A stretch of 64,000 bases of DNA from Paractinoplanes deccanensis (GTDB lineage: Bacteria; Actinomycetota; Actinomycetes; Mycobacteriales; Micromonosporaceae). The notes beneath the pieces were generated by a model. That model was not told where the DNA came from. It saw nothing but the letters and a program-made list of their open reading frames with translations, and did not search any database. This document shows, in pieces, positions 33,370 through 42,955 of the stretch. The DNA is taken from contig NZ_BOMI01000005.1 of NCBI RefSeq assembly GCF_016862115.1, positions 1 to 64,000 of the forward strand, read 5' to 3'. Position numbers and translations under genes: made by a program. Within the stretch, counting starts at the first letter, position 1; every line of letters begins with the position of its first letter.

Positions 33370-34020
33370 TCAGGCGCCGGTTTTGCGGACGAGCATGTAG
33401 CCGTACGGCGGCTCCGCCCCCTCGGGTGGGGTGTGGCCCTGAAAGACCAAGGTGAACCCGGCGGCGGTGAGGCGGTCGGTCATCTCCTGAGGCGACAGCG
33501 AGTAGCGGTCGAAATCGATGCCGAGCTCCGCGACGCGGCTGCCCGGTGCGTTGCGGTGGGCGGTGCCGTCGCCGTGTTTGAAGGCCGCCACCAGGTGGCC
33601 GCCCGGCTTGACGACCCGGGCGAGCTCGGCGAACGCACGCGCCCGGGCTTCGGGGGCGAGATAGATCAGCGAGAACCAGCAGACCACCCCGGCCAGCGAC
33701 GCGTCCTCGAACGGCAGGTCGCGCAGGTCGGCGACCTGGTATGCGAAGCCGGGGTGCTCGCGCCGCGCCACCTCGACCATTCGCGGCGAGAGGTCCACGC
33801 CGCGCGGCGACAGGCCGCGGCTCGCCAGGTAGGGAAGTAGCCGCCCGGTGCCGCAGCCCACGTCCGCGACCTCGGCACCGACTGCCCGGGTCATCTCGGC
33901 GAACAGGTCGAGCATGGCGCGTTCGACCGGCATGCTTTCGAGCACTCCGGGCAGGTTCGTCGCATACCACTCCGAGAGGATGTCGTGTGCGTCCCGCAAC
34001 TCCTCGGTGGCGGCGTCCAT
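33370..34020 (-). CDS. Class I SAM-dependent methyltransferase
   Basis: A protein of 216 aa. SAM-binding motif I VADVGCGTGRLLPYL (about 50-64), acidic residue at the end of strand 2 (GVDLSPRMV), motif III RVVKPGGHL, and a C-terminal segment with PPYGYMLVRK. UbiE/Methyltransf_11 type; the substrate is unknown. It is the last gene of the minus-strand run with the LigD polymerase domain (37-bp gap). Confidence 0.85.
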   Translation of the reverse strand: MDAATEELRDAHDILSEWYATNLPGVLESMPVERAMLDLFAEMTRAVGAEVADVGCGTGRLLPYLASRGLSPRGVDLSPRMVEVARREHPGFAYQVADLRDLPFEDASLAGVVCWFSLIYLAPEARARAFAELARVVKPGGHLVAAFKHGDGTAHRNAPGSRVAELGIDFDRYSLSPQEMTDRLTAAGFTLVFQGHTPPEGAEPPYGYMLVRKTGA

Positions 34021-34057
34021 CGTTGCCGGCCTTTCCGTCGTCGGGTGATGCGGTGGG

Positions 34058-35020
34058 TCAGGGGTGCTGGTCGGCGTCCGCCGGGCCGGCCAGGCCGGCC
34101 TTTTCGTCCCGGTCGGCCCACTCCAGCAGCGGGTCCAGGGAGAAGTGTTCGTCGTCGATGGTGGCGTGCAGGTCGCCCAGCTCGGCGAAGCGGGCGGGGA
34201 CCGTCTGGATGGTGAAGTCGTCCGGCTCGACGTCGGGGATCTCGGACCAGGTGATCGGGGTGGAGACGGTGCCTTGCTGGTTGCCGCGGACCGAGTAGGC
34301 GCTGGCGATCGTGTGGTCGCGGGCGTTCTGGTTGTAGTCGACGAACAGGGCGCTCGGGTCCCTGTCCTTGCGCCACCATGTCGTCGTCACGTCGTCGGGG
34401 GCCCGGCGCTCGACCTCGCGGGCGAAGGCCAGCGCGGCGCGGCGCACGTCCGAGAATCCCCGGTCGGGGCGGATGCGCACGTAGATGTGCAGGCCGCGGC
34501 CGCCGGAGGTCTTGGGGTAGCCGGTGATGCCCAGGTCGTCGAGGACCTCGTGGGCGACGCCGGCGACGCGGCGGACGCGGTCGAACGGGCAGTCGGGCAT
34601 CGGGTCGAGGTCGATGCGCCACTCGTCGGGCTGTTCGGTGTCGGCGCGGCGGGAGTTCCACGGGTGGAACTCGACGGTGGACATCTGCACGGCCCAGATC
34701 ACGTCGGCCAGCTTGGTCACGCAGAGCTCGTCGGCGTGGCGGTTGTAGCGGGGGAACTTGACGCGGACCGTCTCGAGCCAGGGCGGGGCGCCGTTCGGCA
34801 CGCGCTTCTGGTGGACCTTTTCGCCGGCGAGGCCGTCGGGGAAGCGGTGCAGCATGCACGGGCGCTCGCGCAGCGCTCGGACGATGCCGTCGCCCACGGA
34901 CAGGTAGTAGTCGACGAGGTCGCGCTTGGTGAGCCCCAACGACGGGAAGTAGACGCGGTCGGGGTTGGAGACGCGCACCTCGAAGTCACCGACCTGGACC
35001 TGGATCGACGGGGACGCCAT
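34058..35020 (-). CDS. LigD-type polymerase domain (stand-alone)
   Basis: A protein of 320 aa. An archaeo-eukaryotic primase-fold polymerase as in the POL domain of bacterial NHEJ ligase LigD. Catalytic DLDP (137-140) with preceding TVEFHPWNS (His119), GRGLHIYV and a later VDYNQN are all present. No ligase or phosphoesterase domain is attached, and Ku is not in the window. Actinobacteria often encode such stand-alone PolDom proteins for gap filling or ribonucleotide insertion in repair. Starts 1 bp after the acyl-CoA dehydrogenase stop. Confidence 0.92.
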   Translation of the reverse strand: MASPSIQVQVGDFEVRVSNPDRVYFPSLGLTKRDLVDYYLSVGDGIVRALRERPCMLHRFPDGLAGEKVHQKRVPNGAPPWLETVRVKFPRYNRHADELCVTKLADVIWAVQMSTVEFHPWNSRRADTEQPDEWRIDLDPMPDCPFDRVRRVAGVAHEVLDDLGITGYPKTSGGRGLHIYVRIRPDRGFSDVRRAALAFAREVERRAPDDVTTTWWRKDRDPSALFVDYNQNARDHTIASAYSVRGNQQGTVSTPITWSEIPDVEPDDFTIQTVPARFAELGDLHATIDDEHFSLDPLLEWADRDEKAGLAGPADADQHP

Positions 35021-35021
35021 G

Positions 35022-36740
35022 TCAGCCCAGCCAGGCGGGGTCGAGGTCCACCAGCAGCGTGTCGCGCGAGTCGAGCAGGTCGAGCAGCGGGCCGATGCGC
35101 GGCAGCTCATGGGTGATGAAGTAGCGGGCGGCGAGCCGCTTGCCGTCGTAGAAGTCGCCCGGCTTGTCGCCCGCCGCCGCGGCCTGCGACAGCCAGATCC
35201 AGGCGACCACCAGATGGCCGACGGCGTCGAGATAGGCCGTGGCATTGGCCAGCGCGACCGTGGGGTTGCCGTCCTGCCACAGCCGCGCGGTCGTGGCGGC
35301 GACGCGGTCGCACGCGGCCAGCACGGGCGCCCCCAGATCCGACGCCGACGCGGTGGCCCGGATCCGGTCCAGCAGGAGGGTCAGCCCGGCGCCGCCGCGC
35401 ATCACGGCCTTGCGCCCGAGCAGGTCGAGCGCCTGGATGCCGTCGGTGCCCTCGTGGATCGAGTTGAGCCGGTTGTCGCGGTAGAACTGCTCGACCGGAT
35501 ATTCGCGCGTGTACCCGTACCCGCCATGGATCTGGATCGCGTGGTCGTTGGCCAGCCGGCACCACTGCGACGGCCACGCCTTGACGATCGGGGTGAGCAC
35601 GTCGAGCAGCAGGTCGTTCTCCTGCGAGGGCTCGTCGAGCAGCTTCGCCGCGTAGAGGATCAACCCCAGGCCCCCTTCCACGTACGCCTTGGAGGAGAGC
35701 AACATGCGCCGGACGTCGGGGTGGTCGACGATGGCGACCGGAGGCGCGGCCGGGTCCTTCGCGGCGACCGGGCGGCCCTGGAGCCGCTCGCGCGCGTAGT
35801 CGAGGGCGTGCAGGTATCCGGTGTAGCCGAGCGCCACCGCGCCCGCGCCGACACCGATCCGCGCCTCGTTCATCATGTGGAACATGTAGGCAAGGCCCTT
35901 GCCCTCCTCGCCGACCAGGTAGCCGGTGGCGTCGTCGAAGGAGAGCACCGCGTTCGTCGTGCCACGCCAGCCCATCTTGTGGTTGAGCCCGGCGAGCGCC
36001 ACGCCGTTGCGCTCGCCGACCGTGCCGTCCTCGGCGACGTGGTGCTTGGGCACGATGAACAGCGACAGGCTCTTGACGCCGGGCGGCGCCCCCGCGACCC
36101 GGGCCAGCACCAGGTGGACGATCGTCTCGCTCAGCTCGTGGTCGCCGCCCGAGATCCACATCTTGCTGCCGGTGATCCGGTACGAACCGTCCTCGGCCTT
36201 GGCGGCCCTGGTCAGCACGTCGCTGAGCGAGGAGCCGGCCTGCGGCTCGGAGAGGCACATCGTGCCGGTAAAGCGCCCGTCGACCATCGGCTGCACGAAC
36301 CGAGCGACCTGCTCGGGCGTGCCGTAGGTGGTGAGCAGGTGGGCGTTCGCCATGGTCAGCAGCGGGTACGACGAGGTGGCGATGTTGGCGGCCTGGAACC
36401 ACAGGAAGCAGGCGCGCGCCACCACGGCCGGCAGCTGGAGGCCGCCGAGCGAGGCGTCCATCGTCCCGGAGATCAGCCCCGTCTCGTTGAAGACCTTGAG
36501 CGCGGCGGCGACCTCGGGGATCACGTTCGCCCGGACGCCGTCGAAGGCCGGCTCCTCGAGGTCGTTGCGCCGGTTGTGCGGCGCGAAGTCGCGCTCGGCG
36601 ATCTGGGCGGACACGTCGAGGAAGGCGTCGAACGTCTCGCGCGAGTGCTCGGCGAAGCGCTCCCGCTCGGTGAGCGCCTCGACGTCGAGCCACTCGTACA
36701 GGAGGAAGTCGAGATCGCGACGCGAGAGGATCTTGGACAC
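35022..36740 (-). CDS. Acyl-CoA dehydrogenase (long form)
   Basis: A protein of 572 aa. Acyl-CoA dehydrogenase core with MCLSEPQAGSS flavin/substrate signature, GLNHKMGWRGT, HGGYGYTREYPVEQFYRD and the C-terminal IHEGTDGIQALDLLGRK, plus an extra C-terminal helical domain, as in FadE5-like enzymes of about 600 aa. It introduces the alpha-beta double bond in acyl-CoA. Start taken as GTG 36740 (SKILSRRDLDFLLYEWLD). It sits between the diguanylate cyclase gene upstream and the LigD polymerase gene downstream, on the same strand. Confidence 0.92.
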   Translation of the reverse strand: MSKILSRRDLDFLLYEWLDVEALTERERFAEHSRETFDAFLDVSAQIAERDFAPHNRRNDLEEPAFDGVRANVIPEVAAALKVFNETGLISGTMDASLGGLQLPAVVARACFLWFQAANIATSSYPLLTMANAHLLTTYGTPEQVARFVQPMVDGRFTGTMCLSEPQAGSSLSDVLTRAAKAEDGSYRITGSKMWISGGDHELSETIVHLVLARVAGAPPGVKSLSLFIVPKHHVAEDGTVGERNGVALAGLNHKMGWRGTTNAVLSFDDATGYLVGEEGKGLAYMFHMMNEARIGVGAGAVALGYTGYLHALDYARERLQGRPVAAKDPAAPPVAIVDHPDVRRMLLSSKAYVEGGLGLILYAAKLLDEPSQENDLLLDVLTPIVKAWPSQWCRLANDHAIQIHGGYGYTREYPVEQFYRDNRLNSIHEGTDGIQALDLLGRKAVMRGGAGLTLLLDRIRATASASDLGAPVLAACDRVAATTARLWQDGNPTVALANATAYLDAVGHLVVAWIWLSQAAAAGDKPGDFYDGKRLAARYFITHELPRIGPLLDLLDSRDTLLVDLDPAWLG

Positions 36741-36787
36741 CGCCGGCACCACCTTCGATCGGGGACTGCCGTACAGTCTGCCGGTTC

Positions 36788-38575
36788 CTACGCCTCCGCG
36801 CGGTGCCTGCCGGCGCCGACCGGGCGATCGCGGCCGGATTTCTTGACCGCGTACATGGCGTGGTCGGCGGCGCGCAGGGCCTCGTCCGGGTCGCCGGCGC
36901 TCGGCGCGAGGTGCACGCCGACGCTGGCGCCGATGCGTACCTCGTTGCCGTCGATCCGGAACGGCGACTCGATCGCCGCGCGGATCCGCTCGCACATGGC
37001 GCCGGTGTCGCCGGGGCCGGCCGCGCCGGGCATGAGCACGACGAACTCGTCGCCGCCGACCCGGGCCAGCACGTCGCCCTCGCGGACGCAGCCGGTCAGC
37101 CGCCGCGCGACCTGCCGCAGCAGCTCGTCGCCGGCCTCGTGGCCGTGCGCGTCGTTGACCGGCTTGAACCCGTCGAGGTCGACGAAGAGCACCCCGACCG
37201 GCTGCTCGCGCAGCGAGGCGCCGAGCGCGTCCTGCATGCGCCGCCGGTTGGGCAGCCCGGTGAGCGCGTCGTGCTGCGCCTCGTGCGCCAGCCGCTCCTG
37301 GAAGGCGCGGGTCTCGGAGATGTCCCGCGCGTTGATGACGATGCCGTGCAGCGACGGGTTGTGCATCTGGTTGGACGCCGTGAACTCGAACCAGCGGTAG
37401 TCGCCCTTGGCGGAGCTGGCGCGGCACTGCAGGCGCAGCACCGCGTCGCGGCGGCTCAGCAGCACGGCGAACTGCCGCCGCATGTACTCGCGGTCGTCGG
37501 GGTGGACGATGTCGAAGACGCTGCTGCCGACGAGCTGGCCCTGCTCGAAGCCGAGGATCCCCTTGGCGCTCGGGCTGGAGTACTCGATGTCGCCGTTCGC
37601 GTCGATCACCGACACCAGGTCGGGCGCGTGCTGGAAGAGGGCCTGGAAGCGCTCGTCGGCGCGGCGGCGCTGCATCACCGTGCGGTAGCCGAGCGCGGCG
37701 ATCGCGAGCACGCCGATCAGCAGCATCGCGAGCAGGGTGAGGTTGAGCGTCTGGCTCTTGGTGTGCACGGCGCCGTCGAACGACGCCCTGCTCTGGGTGC
37801 GCACGTACGCCCATCCGCCGGGCAGGCCGTTCACCACGATCGCGATCATCTCGGCGCCGGAGGAGTCGGTGAACTCGACGAACTCGGTGGCCGGGTCCTC
37901 GCCGAGCGCGCTGCTGATCGCCGGGTCGATCTTGTGGCCGACGTCGATCGGGTCGCTGGCCGCGGCGATCGTGCCGGTGCTGTCCACGATCGTGGTGAGG
38001 TGCGCGGGGCTGCCGAGCGAGACCGTGTACCGCTGCAGCGGGGTCTTGGCCACGTCGTTCAGGCCGACCAGCAGCGCGACCGGGCTGCCGCCGACGACCA
38101 CGGGCATGGCGACGGCCTCCAGATAGGTGGCGTCCACCGACATGATCGACGAGACGCCGTACGTCTCACCGGCGGTCAGCATCGCCAGCATCGGCTGCCA
38201 GCCGGCGTTGTCCGCGGCGGGCACCCCGGAGGTGCGCGAGCTGGTCAGGACGGTGCCCTCGAGATCGGTCACCAGGGCCCCGTACGAGAAATAGGTGCTC
38301 TTGGACGCGAGGACCTGCAGCGCCGCACGGTCGGTGGCGCTGTTCTTGCCCAGGTGCAGCGAGTTGTCTCTCAGGAACTCGCCGAGCTCGCCCGCGGACA
38401 GCGCCTGCATGGCGCCGACCAGCGTCTTGTTGTTCACGCCGAGCGCACGCGAGTCAGCCCGGTGAACGTCGTCGGCGGCACGCAGCGCCGAGCGGTTCAC
38501 CAGGATGCCGATCGTGCCCGCGGCGGCCAGCAGCACGACGCTGATCACGACGGCGATCCAGGTGCGCAATCGCAT
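36788..38575 (-). CDS. Membrane diguanylate cyclase (Cache-PAS-GGDEF)
   Basis: A protein of 595 aa: a transmembrane helix (about 7-27), an extracytoplasmic sensor of Cache type (about 30-270), a second helix (about 278-298), a PAS domain with PAC-like end (about 310-425), and a GGDEF domain. The active site is intact (VGGDEF) and the inhibitory I-site is present (REGD, five residues before GGDEF), so it should make cyclic di-GMP with product inhibition. ATG 38575 has GAGGAG upstream. No EAL domain is present. Confidence 0.92.
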   Translation of the reverse strand: MRLRTWIAVVISVVLLAAAGTIGILVNRSALRAADDVHRADSRALGVNNKTLVGAMQALSAGELGEFLRDNSLHLGKNSATDRAALQVLASKSTYFSYGALVTDLEGTVLTSSRTSGVPAADNAGWQPMLAMLTAGETYGVSSIMSVDATYLEAVAMPVVVGGSPVALLVGLNDVAKTPLQRYTVSLGSPAHLTTIVDSTGTIAAASDPIDVGHKIDPAISSALGEDPATEFVEFTDSSGAEMIAIVVNGLPGGWAYVRTQSRASFDGAVHTKSQTLNLTLLAMLLIGVLAIAALGYRTVMQRRRADERFQALFQHAPDLVSVIDANGDIEYSSPSAKGILGFEQGQLVGSSVFDIVHPDDREYMRRQFAVLLSRRDAVLRLQCRASSAKGDYRWFEFTASNQMHNPSLHGIVINARDISETRAFQERLAHEAQHDALTGLPNRRRMQDALGASLREQPVGVLFVDLDGFKPVNDAHGHEAGDELLRQVARRLTGCVREGDVLARVGGDEFVVLMPGAAGPGDTGAMCERIRAAIESPFRIDGNEVRIGASVGVHLAPSAGDPDEALRAADHAMYAVKKSGRDRPVGAGRHRAEA

Positions 38576-38742
38576 GTATTCGCTCCTCCTCGGCGTCTGT
38601 GATCGGCAGCCGGCGGCCGAACTCAACCGGAAACCGGCCCGGATTGTCGAAGTTGTCGCTCACGGCACGAAGGGACGGGAAGGGGCGAGTACGCAGGTAC
38701 CGCCGCCGTAGTCGATCAACCGCAGGTAAAGGTGGTTGCGGC

Positions 38743-40500
38743 GTGACCACGGAGAGGAAGATCCTGCGTTCGGGGGCGGATTGGGGGCGGTCCATGCGCA
38801 GGCTCGTGGTGACGGCTCCGCCTCGACCGTGGATACCCGGCCAGCGCCGCGCCCCCGGTCGCGCTCCCGTCCCGCTGCCACCCCGCCGCCGGGTCCTGCG
38901 GTGCGGCCTGAGCGTCACCGGCTTCGGCCTCTGCGCCGTCTTCTACTGCCTCTCCTACACACCGTCGCTGCTGCCGCGCCCGTGGTCGCTCCAGGGAGTG
39001 GTCGCCGGTCTCACCGCCGCCATCGGGTACGCCTTCGGCACGTCGATCGGCGCGCTCGTCCGGCTGCGGTGGTGGCCGTCGCGGCGCGCCGAGCGCATCG
39101 CGTGGCAGGCGCTCTTCCTGCTCGTACCGCCGCTGATCCTGCTCTTCCTCTGGCTCGGCACCCGCTGGCAGCGCGACCTGCGCCTGCGCCTGGGCATGCC
39201 ACCCCAGCAGGAGTACGACCTGATCCGCACCGTCGGCATCAGCGTGCTCACCTTCGGGGTGCTGCTGCTGGTCGCACGCTGCCTGCGGCTGGCCGCGCAC
39301 GGCCTGGCCCGGCTCTTCGGACGGCTCGTGCCCGAGTCGGCCGCCTACTGCGCCGGCTTCGTGGTGGTCACCGTGCTCAGCTACACCGCGTTCGACGGAC
39401 TGCTGATCGGCAACCTCTACACCACCGCCGACCGCTCGGCCGCGGTCACCGACAGCGGTACGGGACGTGGCGTCGAACGGCAGATGTCGCCACTGCGCTC
39501 CGGCAGCCCGGCGTCGCTCGTGTCGTGGGAGTCGCTGGGCCGGCAGGGCCGCAACTTCGTGGCCAAGGCGCCGAGCCACGAGCAGCTCGCGTCCTTCGCG
39601 CACCGGCCGGTCATGGAGCCGATCCGCCTCTACGCCGGGCTCTCCTCCGCCGACTCGGTCACCGAGCGGGCCGGCCTGATCGTCCGCGAGATGGAGCGCA
39701 CGGGCGCCTTCGACCGCGAGGTGATCGCGGTCTTCACCCCCACCGGCACCGGCTGGGTCGACAACGACGTGCCCAGCTCGCTCGAGTACATGTACGCCGG
39801 GGACACCGCGCTGGTGTCGATGCAGTACTCGTACCTGCCGAGCTGGATCTCGTTCCTGGCCGACCGCGCCAAGGTCGTGGAGGCCTCCTCGGCCCTGATC
39901 ACGGCGGTGCAGGAGCGCTGGGCCGCGACGCCCGCCGCCGACCGGCCCAAGCTGCTGATCTTCGGGGAGAGTCTGGGGACGTACGGGACGGAGAAGACCT
40001 TCGGCACCGCGGAGCGGATGGTCGACGGGGCGGACGGGATCCTGCTCGAGGGCCCGACCTTCGCCAACCCGATCCACCGGCGGCTCACCGAGGCCCGCGC
40101 CGAGGGCACGCCGGTCTGGGACCCGTCGTACGCCGCCCTGCCGGTCGAGTTCTCGTCGCGCGCCGAGGAGCTGCGCGACCTGGCCGGCCCCCGCCGCAAG
40201 GTCGTCTACATGCAGAACTCGTCGGACCCGGTGGTCTGGTGGAACCCCAACCTGCTCTGGAAGAAGCCGCAGTGGCTGAGCGGCACCCGGGGCCCCGACG
40301 TCACGCCCGCGATGCACTGGTACCCCGTGATCACGTTCTGGCAGACCACGGTCGACGCCGTCTTCGCCAACAAGGTCCCGACCGGCCACGGGCACGTCTA
40401 CAGGTCCGGCGCCGTCGACGGGTGGGCCGCGCTGGCCCCGCCCCCGGGCTGGACCGTCGGCGACACGATCCGGCTGCGGGCCGTCCTGGACGCGCGTTAG
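38743..40500 (+). CDS. Membrane-anchored alpha/beta hydrolase (Abhydrolase_9 type)
   Basis: A protein of 585 aa: an Arg/Pro-rich N-terminus, four membrane helices (about 60-230), then a C-terminal alpha/beta-hydrolase domain with nucleophile IFGESLGTYG and a late SDPVVWW acid region. This matches the Abhydrolase_9_N plus Abhydrolase_9 layout, found widely in actinobacteria with unknown substrate, possibly a membrane lipid or wall esterase. GTG 38743 is chosen for its AAGGTGG site at good spacing; ATG 38794 (568 aa) is the alternative. The gap 38576-38742 shows no further feature. Confidence 0.85.
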   Translation: MTTERKILRSGADWGRSMRRLVVTAPPRPWIPGQRRAPGRAPVPLPPRRRVLRCGLSVTGFGLCAVFYCLSYTPSLLPRPWSLQGVVAGLTAAIGYAFGTSIGALVRLRWWPSRRAERIAWQALFLLVPPLILLFLWLGTRWQRDLRLRLGMPPQQEYDLIRTVGISVLTFGVLLLVARCLRLAAHGLARLFGRLVPESAAYCAGFVVVTVLSYTAFDGLLIGNLYTTADRSAAVTDSGTGRGVERQMSPLRSGSPASLVSWESLGRQGRNFVAKAPSHEQLASFAHRPVMEPIRLYAGLSSADSVTERAGLIVREMERTGAFDREVIAVFTPTGTGWVDNDVPSSLEYMYAGDTALVSMQYSYLPSWISFLADRAKVVEASSALITAVQERWAATPAADRPKLLIFGESLGTYGTEKTFGTAERMVDGADGILLEGPTFANPIHRRLTEARAEGTPVWDPSYAALPVEFSSRAEELRDLAGPRRKVVYMQNSSDPVVWWNPNLLWKKPQWLSGTRGPDVTPAMHWYPVITFWQTTVDAVFANKVPTGHGHVYRSGAVDGWAALAPPPGWTVGDTIRLRAVLDAR

Positions 40501-41048
40501 CGCTGGAGCCAGGGTTGCAGCATCCGGGTGACGCGCGGCAGCACCAGGTAGGTCATGATCGGGGTCAGGCACAGGGTGCTGACCAGCGTGCGGAGCACCA
40601 CGTGCAGATCGGCGATCAGGTGGTTGAGGGTCACCGCGGCCAGCAGGCTGACCGGGAAGAAGCCGAGCCAGATGGTGACGGCCTGCTTCCAGCGAGGCGG
40701 GGCCTTTACCGCACTTTGCACGTTTTGCTCCTGTGGCGGGTCGAACCAGCCCTCGATGCCGGTGCGGCGCTCGACGCGGGTGTGCTCGACGAAGCCCTCG
40801 GCCGACGACAGCCACCAGCGGCGCTGCGGCGACTCCTCCCAGTTGCGCAGCGACTCCGCGTCGGCGAAGCGGTAGAGCATGTGCCACTCGTCGGACGCCT
40901 GGGCGGGGCGCACCCAGCCGGTGCCGAGGAAGCCGGGGAAGTCCTCGGCCAGGGTGGTGCCCGCGTTCACCCAGGCGATCATCTCCGCCGTACGCGACGG
41001 GTCCGCACGGCGCGTGATGGCGACGGTGACAGTCTGCATGTCCCACAT
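40497..41048 (-). CDS. Antibiotic biosynthesis monooxygenase domain fused to membrane helices
   Basis: A protein of 183 aa. The N-terminal ~100 residues form an ABM-type ferredoxin-like domain (AWVNAGTTLAEDFPGFLGTG; DEWHMLYRFADAESLRNWEES), followed by two membrane helices (about 120-140 and 150-172). Related proteins (YPO4471-like) are membrane-associated monooxygenase-fold proteins of unknown function. ATG 41048 has GGGGGA upstream. Its stop codon overlaps the stop of the convergent hydrolase gene. Confidence 0.85.
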   Translation of the reverse strand: MWDMQTVTVAITRRADPSRTAEMIAWVNAGTTLAEDFPGFLGTGWVRPAQASDEWHMLYRFADAESLRNWEESPQRRWWLSSAEGFVEHTRVERRTGIEGWFDPPQEQNVQSAVKAPPRWKQAVTIWLGFFPVSLLAAVTLNHLIADLHVVLRTLVSTLCLTPIMTYLVLPRVTRMLQPWLQR

Positions 41049-41122
41049 TGTGGTATCCCCCGGTTTCGAACGGGGTCCGCTCCCGGTTTCCGTGCCGTGG
41101 CACACACGGTAAGTTCCGCCAC

Positions 41123-42166
41123 ATGACCTTGAAGCGAAAGTTGTCGATGGTGGTGGCGCTGTCGGCCCTGGCGGCCGTCCTGCCCGCCGCTGCCGCCTCG
41201 GCGTCGACTTCCTCCCTGAAGTGGCGCCTCACCGAGACGGGCTCGACCGCCCAGTTCCGCGGCCTCGCCCCGGTCAGCTCCCGCGTCGCCTGGGTGGCCG
41301 GCTCCGCGGGCACCGTCCTGCGCACCGTCGACGGCGGCCGCAGCTGGGCGAACGTCAGCCCGCCCGGCGCGTCCGGCCTGCTCTTCCGCGACATCGAGGC
41401 GTTCGACTCGCGCACCGCGCTGGCGCTCAGCATCGGCAACGGCGCGGCCTCGCGCGTCTACGCCACCCGCGACGGCGGCCGCACCTGGACCGAGACGTTC
41501 CGCAACGAGGACGAGGCCGCGTTCTACGACTGCATGACCTTCCTCGACCGCAGGCACGGGCTCGCCCTCTCCGACCCGGTCGACGGCAAGTTCCGCATCC
41601 TCGCCACCGACGACGGCGGCCGCTCCTGGGCGGTCCGCCCCACCCAGGGCATGCCCGACGCGCTCGCCGGCGAGTTCGCCTTCGCCGCCAGCGGCACCTG
41701 CCTGGTCTCGGCGGCCGGCAAGGCCATGTTCGCCACCGGCGGCGGCGCGGTCTCGCGCGTCTTCACCTCGCGCGACGGCGGCCGGTCGTGGTCGGTCACG
41801 TCGACCCCGGTGCCCAGCGGCCCCTCCGCGGGCATCTACAGCCTGGCCGTACGCCCGTCCGGCGAGGCCATCGCCGTCGGCGGCGACTACGCGGCCCCCA
41901 CGTCCGCGCCGGACGGCGCCGCCTACCTGCACGGGCGGACGTGGAAGATCGCCCGGACCGTGCCCGGCGAGTATCGCTCGGGCTCGGCGTGGGCCTCCCA
42001 CGGACTCGCGCTGGCCGTCGGCCCCACCGGAAGCGACTACTCCCGCGACGGCGGCCGCACCTGGAAGCGCTTCGACACGGGCGCCTTCGACGCCGTCGAG
42101 TGCACCGCCGACGGCTCCTGCTGGGCGTCCGGCCCGACCGGCCGCGTGGCCAGGCTGACCCACTGA
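41123..42166 (+). CDS. Secreted BNR/Asp-box repeat beta-propeller protein
   Basis: A protein of 347 aa. Signal peptide (MTLKRKLSMVVALSALAAVL, cleavage near ASA), then at least five Asp-box repeats of the form DGGRSW or DGGRTW, giving a Ycf48/sialidase-like beta-propeller. No sialidase catalytic residues are evident; this group is often annotated as oxidoreductase or photosystem assembly-like. TAAGTT lies 7 nt before the ATG, so the transcript is probably leaderless. Confidence 0.88.
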   Translation: MTLKRKLSMVVALSALAAVLPAAAASASTSSLKWRLTETGSTAQFRGLAPVSSRVAWVAGSAGTVLRTVDGGRSWANVSPPGASGLLFRDIEAFDSRTALALSIGNGAASRVYATRDGGRTWTETFRNEDEAAFYDCMTFLDRRHGLALSDPVDGKFRILATDDGGRSWAVRPTQGMPDALAGEFAFAASGTCLVSAAGKAMFATGGGAVSRVFTSRDGGRSWSVTSTPVPSGPSAGIYSLAVRPSGEAIAVGGDYAAPTSAPDGAAYLHGRTWKIARTVPGEYRSGSAWASHGLALAVGPTGSDYSRDGGRTWKRFDTGAFDAVECTADGSCWASGPTGRVARLTH

Positions 42167-42202
42167 CCGCGCGGGCCCCGGCCCCCCAGAAAGGCGGCAC
42201 CC

Positions 42203-42925
42203 ATGAGAGCCCTGCTCACCTCGTCCGGCGTCCGGAACGACAGCATCCGCGACGCGCTGACCGGCCTGCTCGGCAAGCCGATCGGCGAGTCCACCGCGCT
42301 GCTCGTTCCCACCGCCCTCCAGCCCTTCCCCGGCGGGCCCGGCATGGTCTACCGGGCGGTCAACGGCACGGGCCCGTCGCCGCTGGCCGAGCTGGGCTGG
42401 AAGTCGCTGGGCGTCCTGGAGCTCACGGTGCTGCCGAGCATCGAGGAGTCCGTCTGGGTGCCGGGCGTGCGCGCGGCCGACGCCCTGCTGGTCTGCGGCG
42501 GCGACCCGCTCTACCTCGCCCACTGGATGCGGCGCTCCGGCCTGGCCGCGCTGCTCCCGGCACTGCGACCCGAGACGGTGTACGTCGGGGTGAGCGCCGG
42601 GAGCATCGCGGCCGCGTCCACGTTCGTGGAGACGTACGTGGACCCGCCCCGCGGCAGCGACGGGCCACTGAAGTCGGAGAAGGCCGTCTTCGGTGACGCG
42701 GAGAGGATCCTGGTCACCGGCCAGGGAGTGGGGCTGGTCGACTTCGCGGTGATCCCGCACCTGGAGAACCCGCACCACCCCGACGCCTCCCTGGCGAACG
42801 CGGAGAAGTGGGCGGCCCGGATCCCCGCGCCGACCTACGCGATCGACGACGACACCGCCGTCAAGGTGGACGACGGCGGTGTCGAGGTCGTGTCCGAGGG
42901 CCGCTGGAAACTGTTCCGGCCCTGA
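42203..42925 (+). CDS. Peptidase E family (S51) protein
   Basis: A protein of 240 aa. S51 dipeptidase fold with nucleophile elbow GVSAGS (Ser131), a preceding ALLVCGGDPLYLAHWM oxyanion segment, and a downstream IPHLENPHHPD with the catalytic His. Peptidase E cleaves Asp-X dipeptides; related proteins act on cyanophycin fragments or peptides. AAAGGCGGC precedes the ATG. It may be cotranscribed with the BNR gene (36-bp gap). Confidence 0.88.
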   Translation: MRALLTSSGVRNDSIRDALTGLLGKPIGESTALLVPTALQPFPGGPGMVYRAVNGTGPSPLAELGWKSLGVLELTVLPSIEESVWVPGVRAADALLVCGGDPLYLAHWMRRSGLAALLPALRPETVYVGVSAGSIAAASTFVETYVDPPRGSDGPLKSEKAVFGDAERILVTGQGVGLVDFAVIPHLENPHHPDASLANAEKWAARIPAPTYAIDDDTAVKVDDGGVEVVSEGRWKLFRP

Positions 42926-42955
42926 CGGCTCCGGGCCGCCCGGCCCGGCCGCCGG

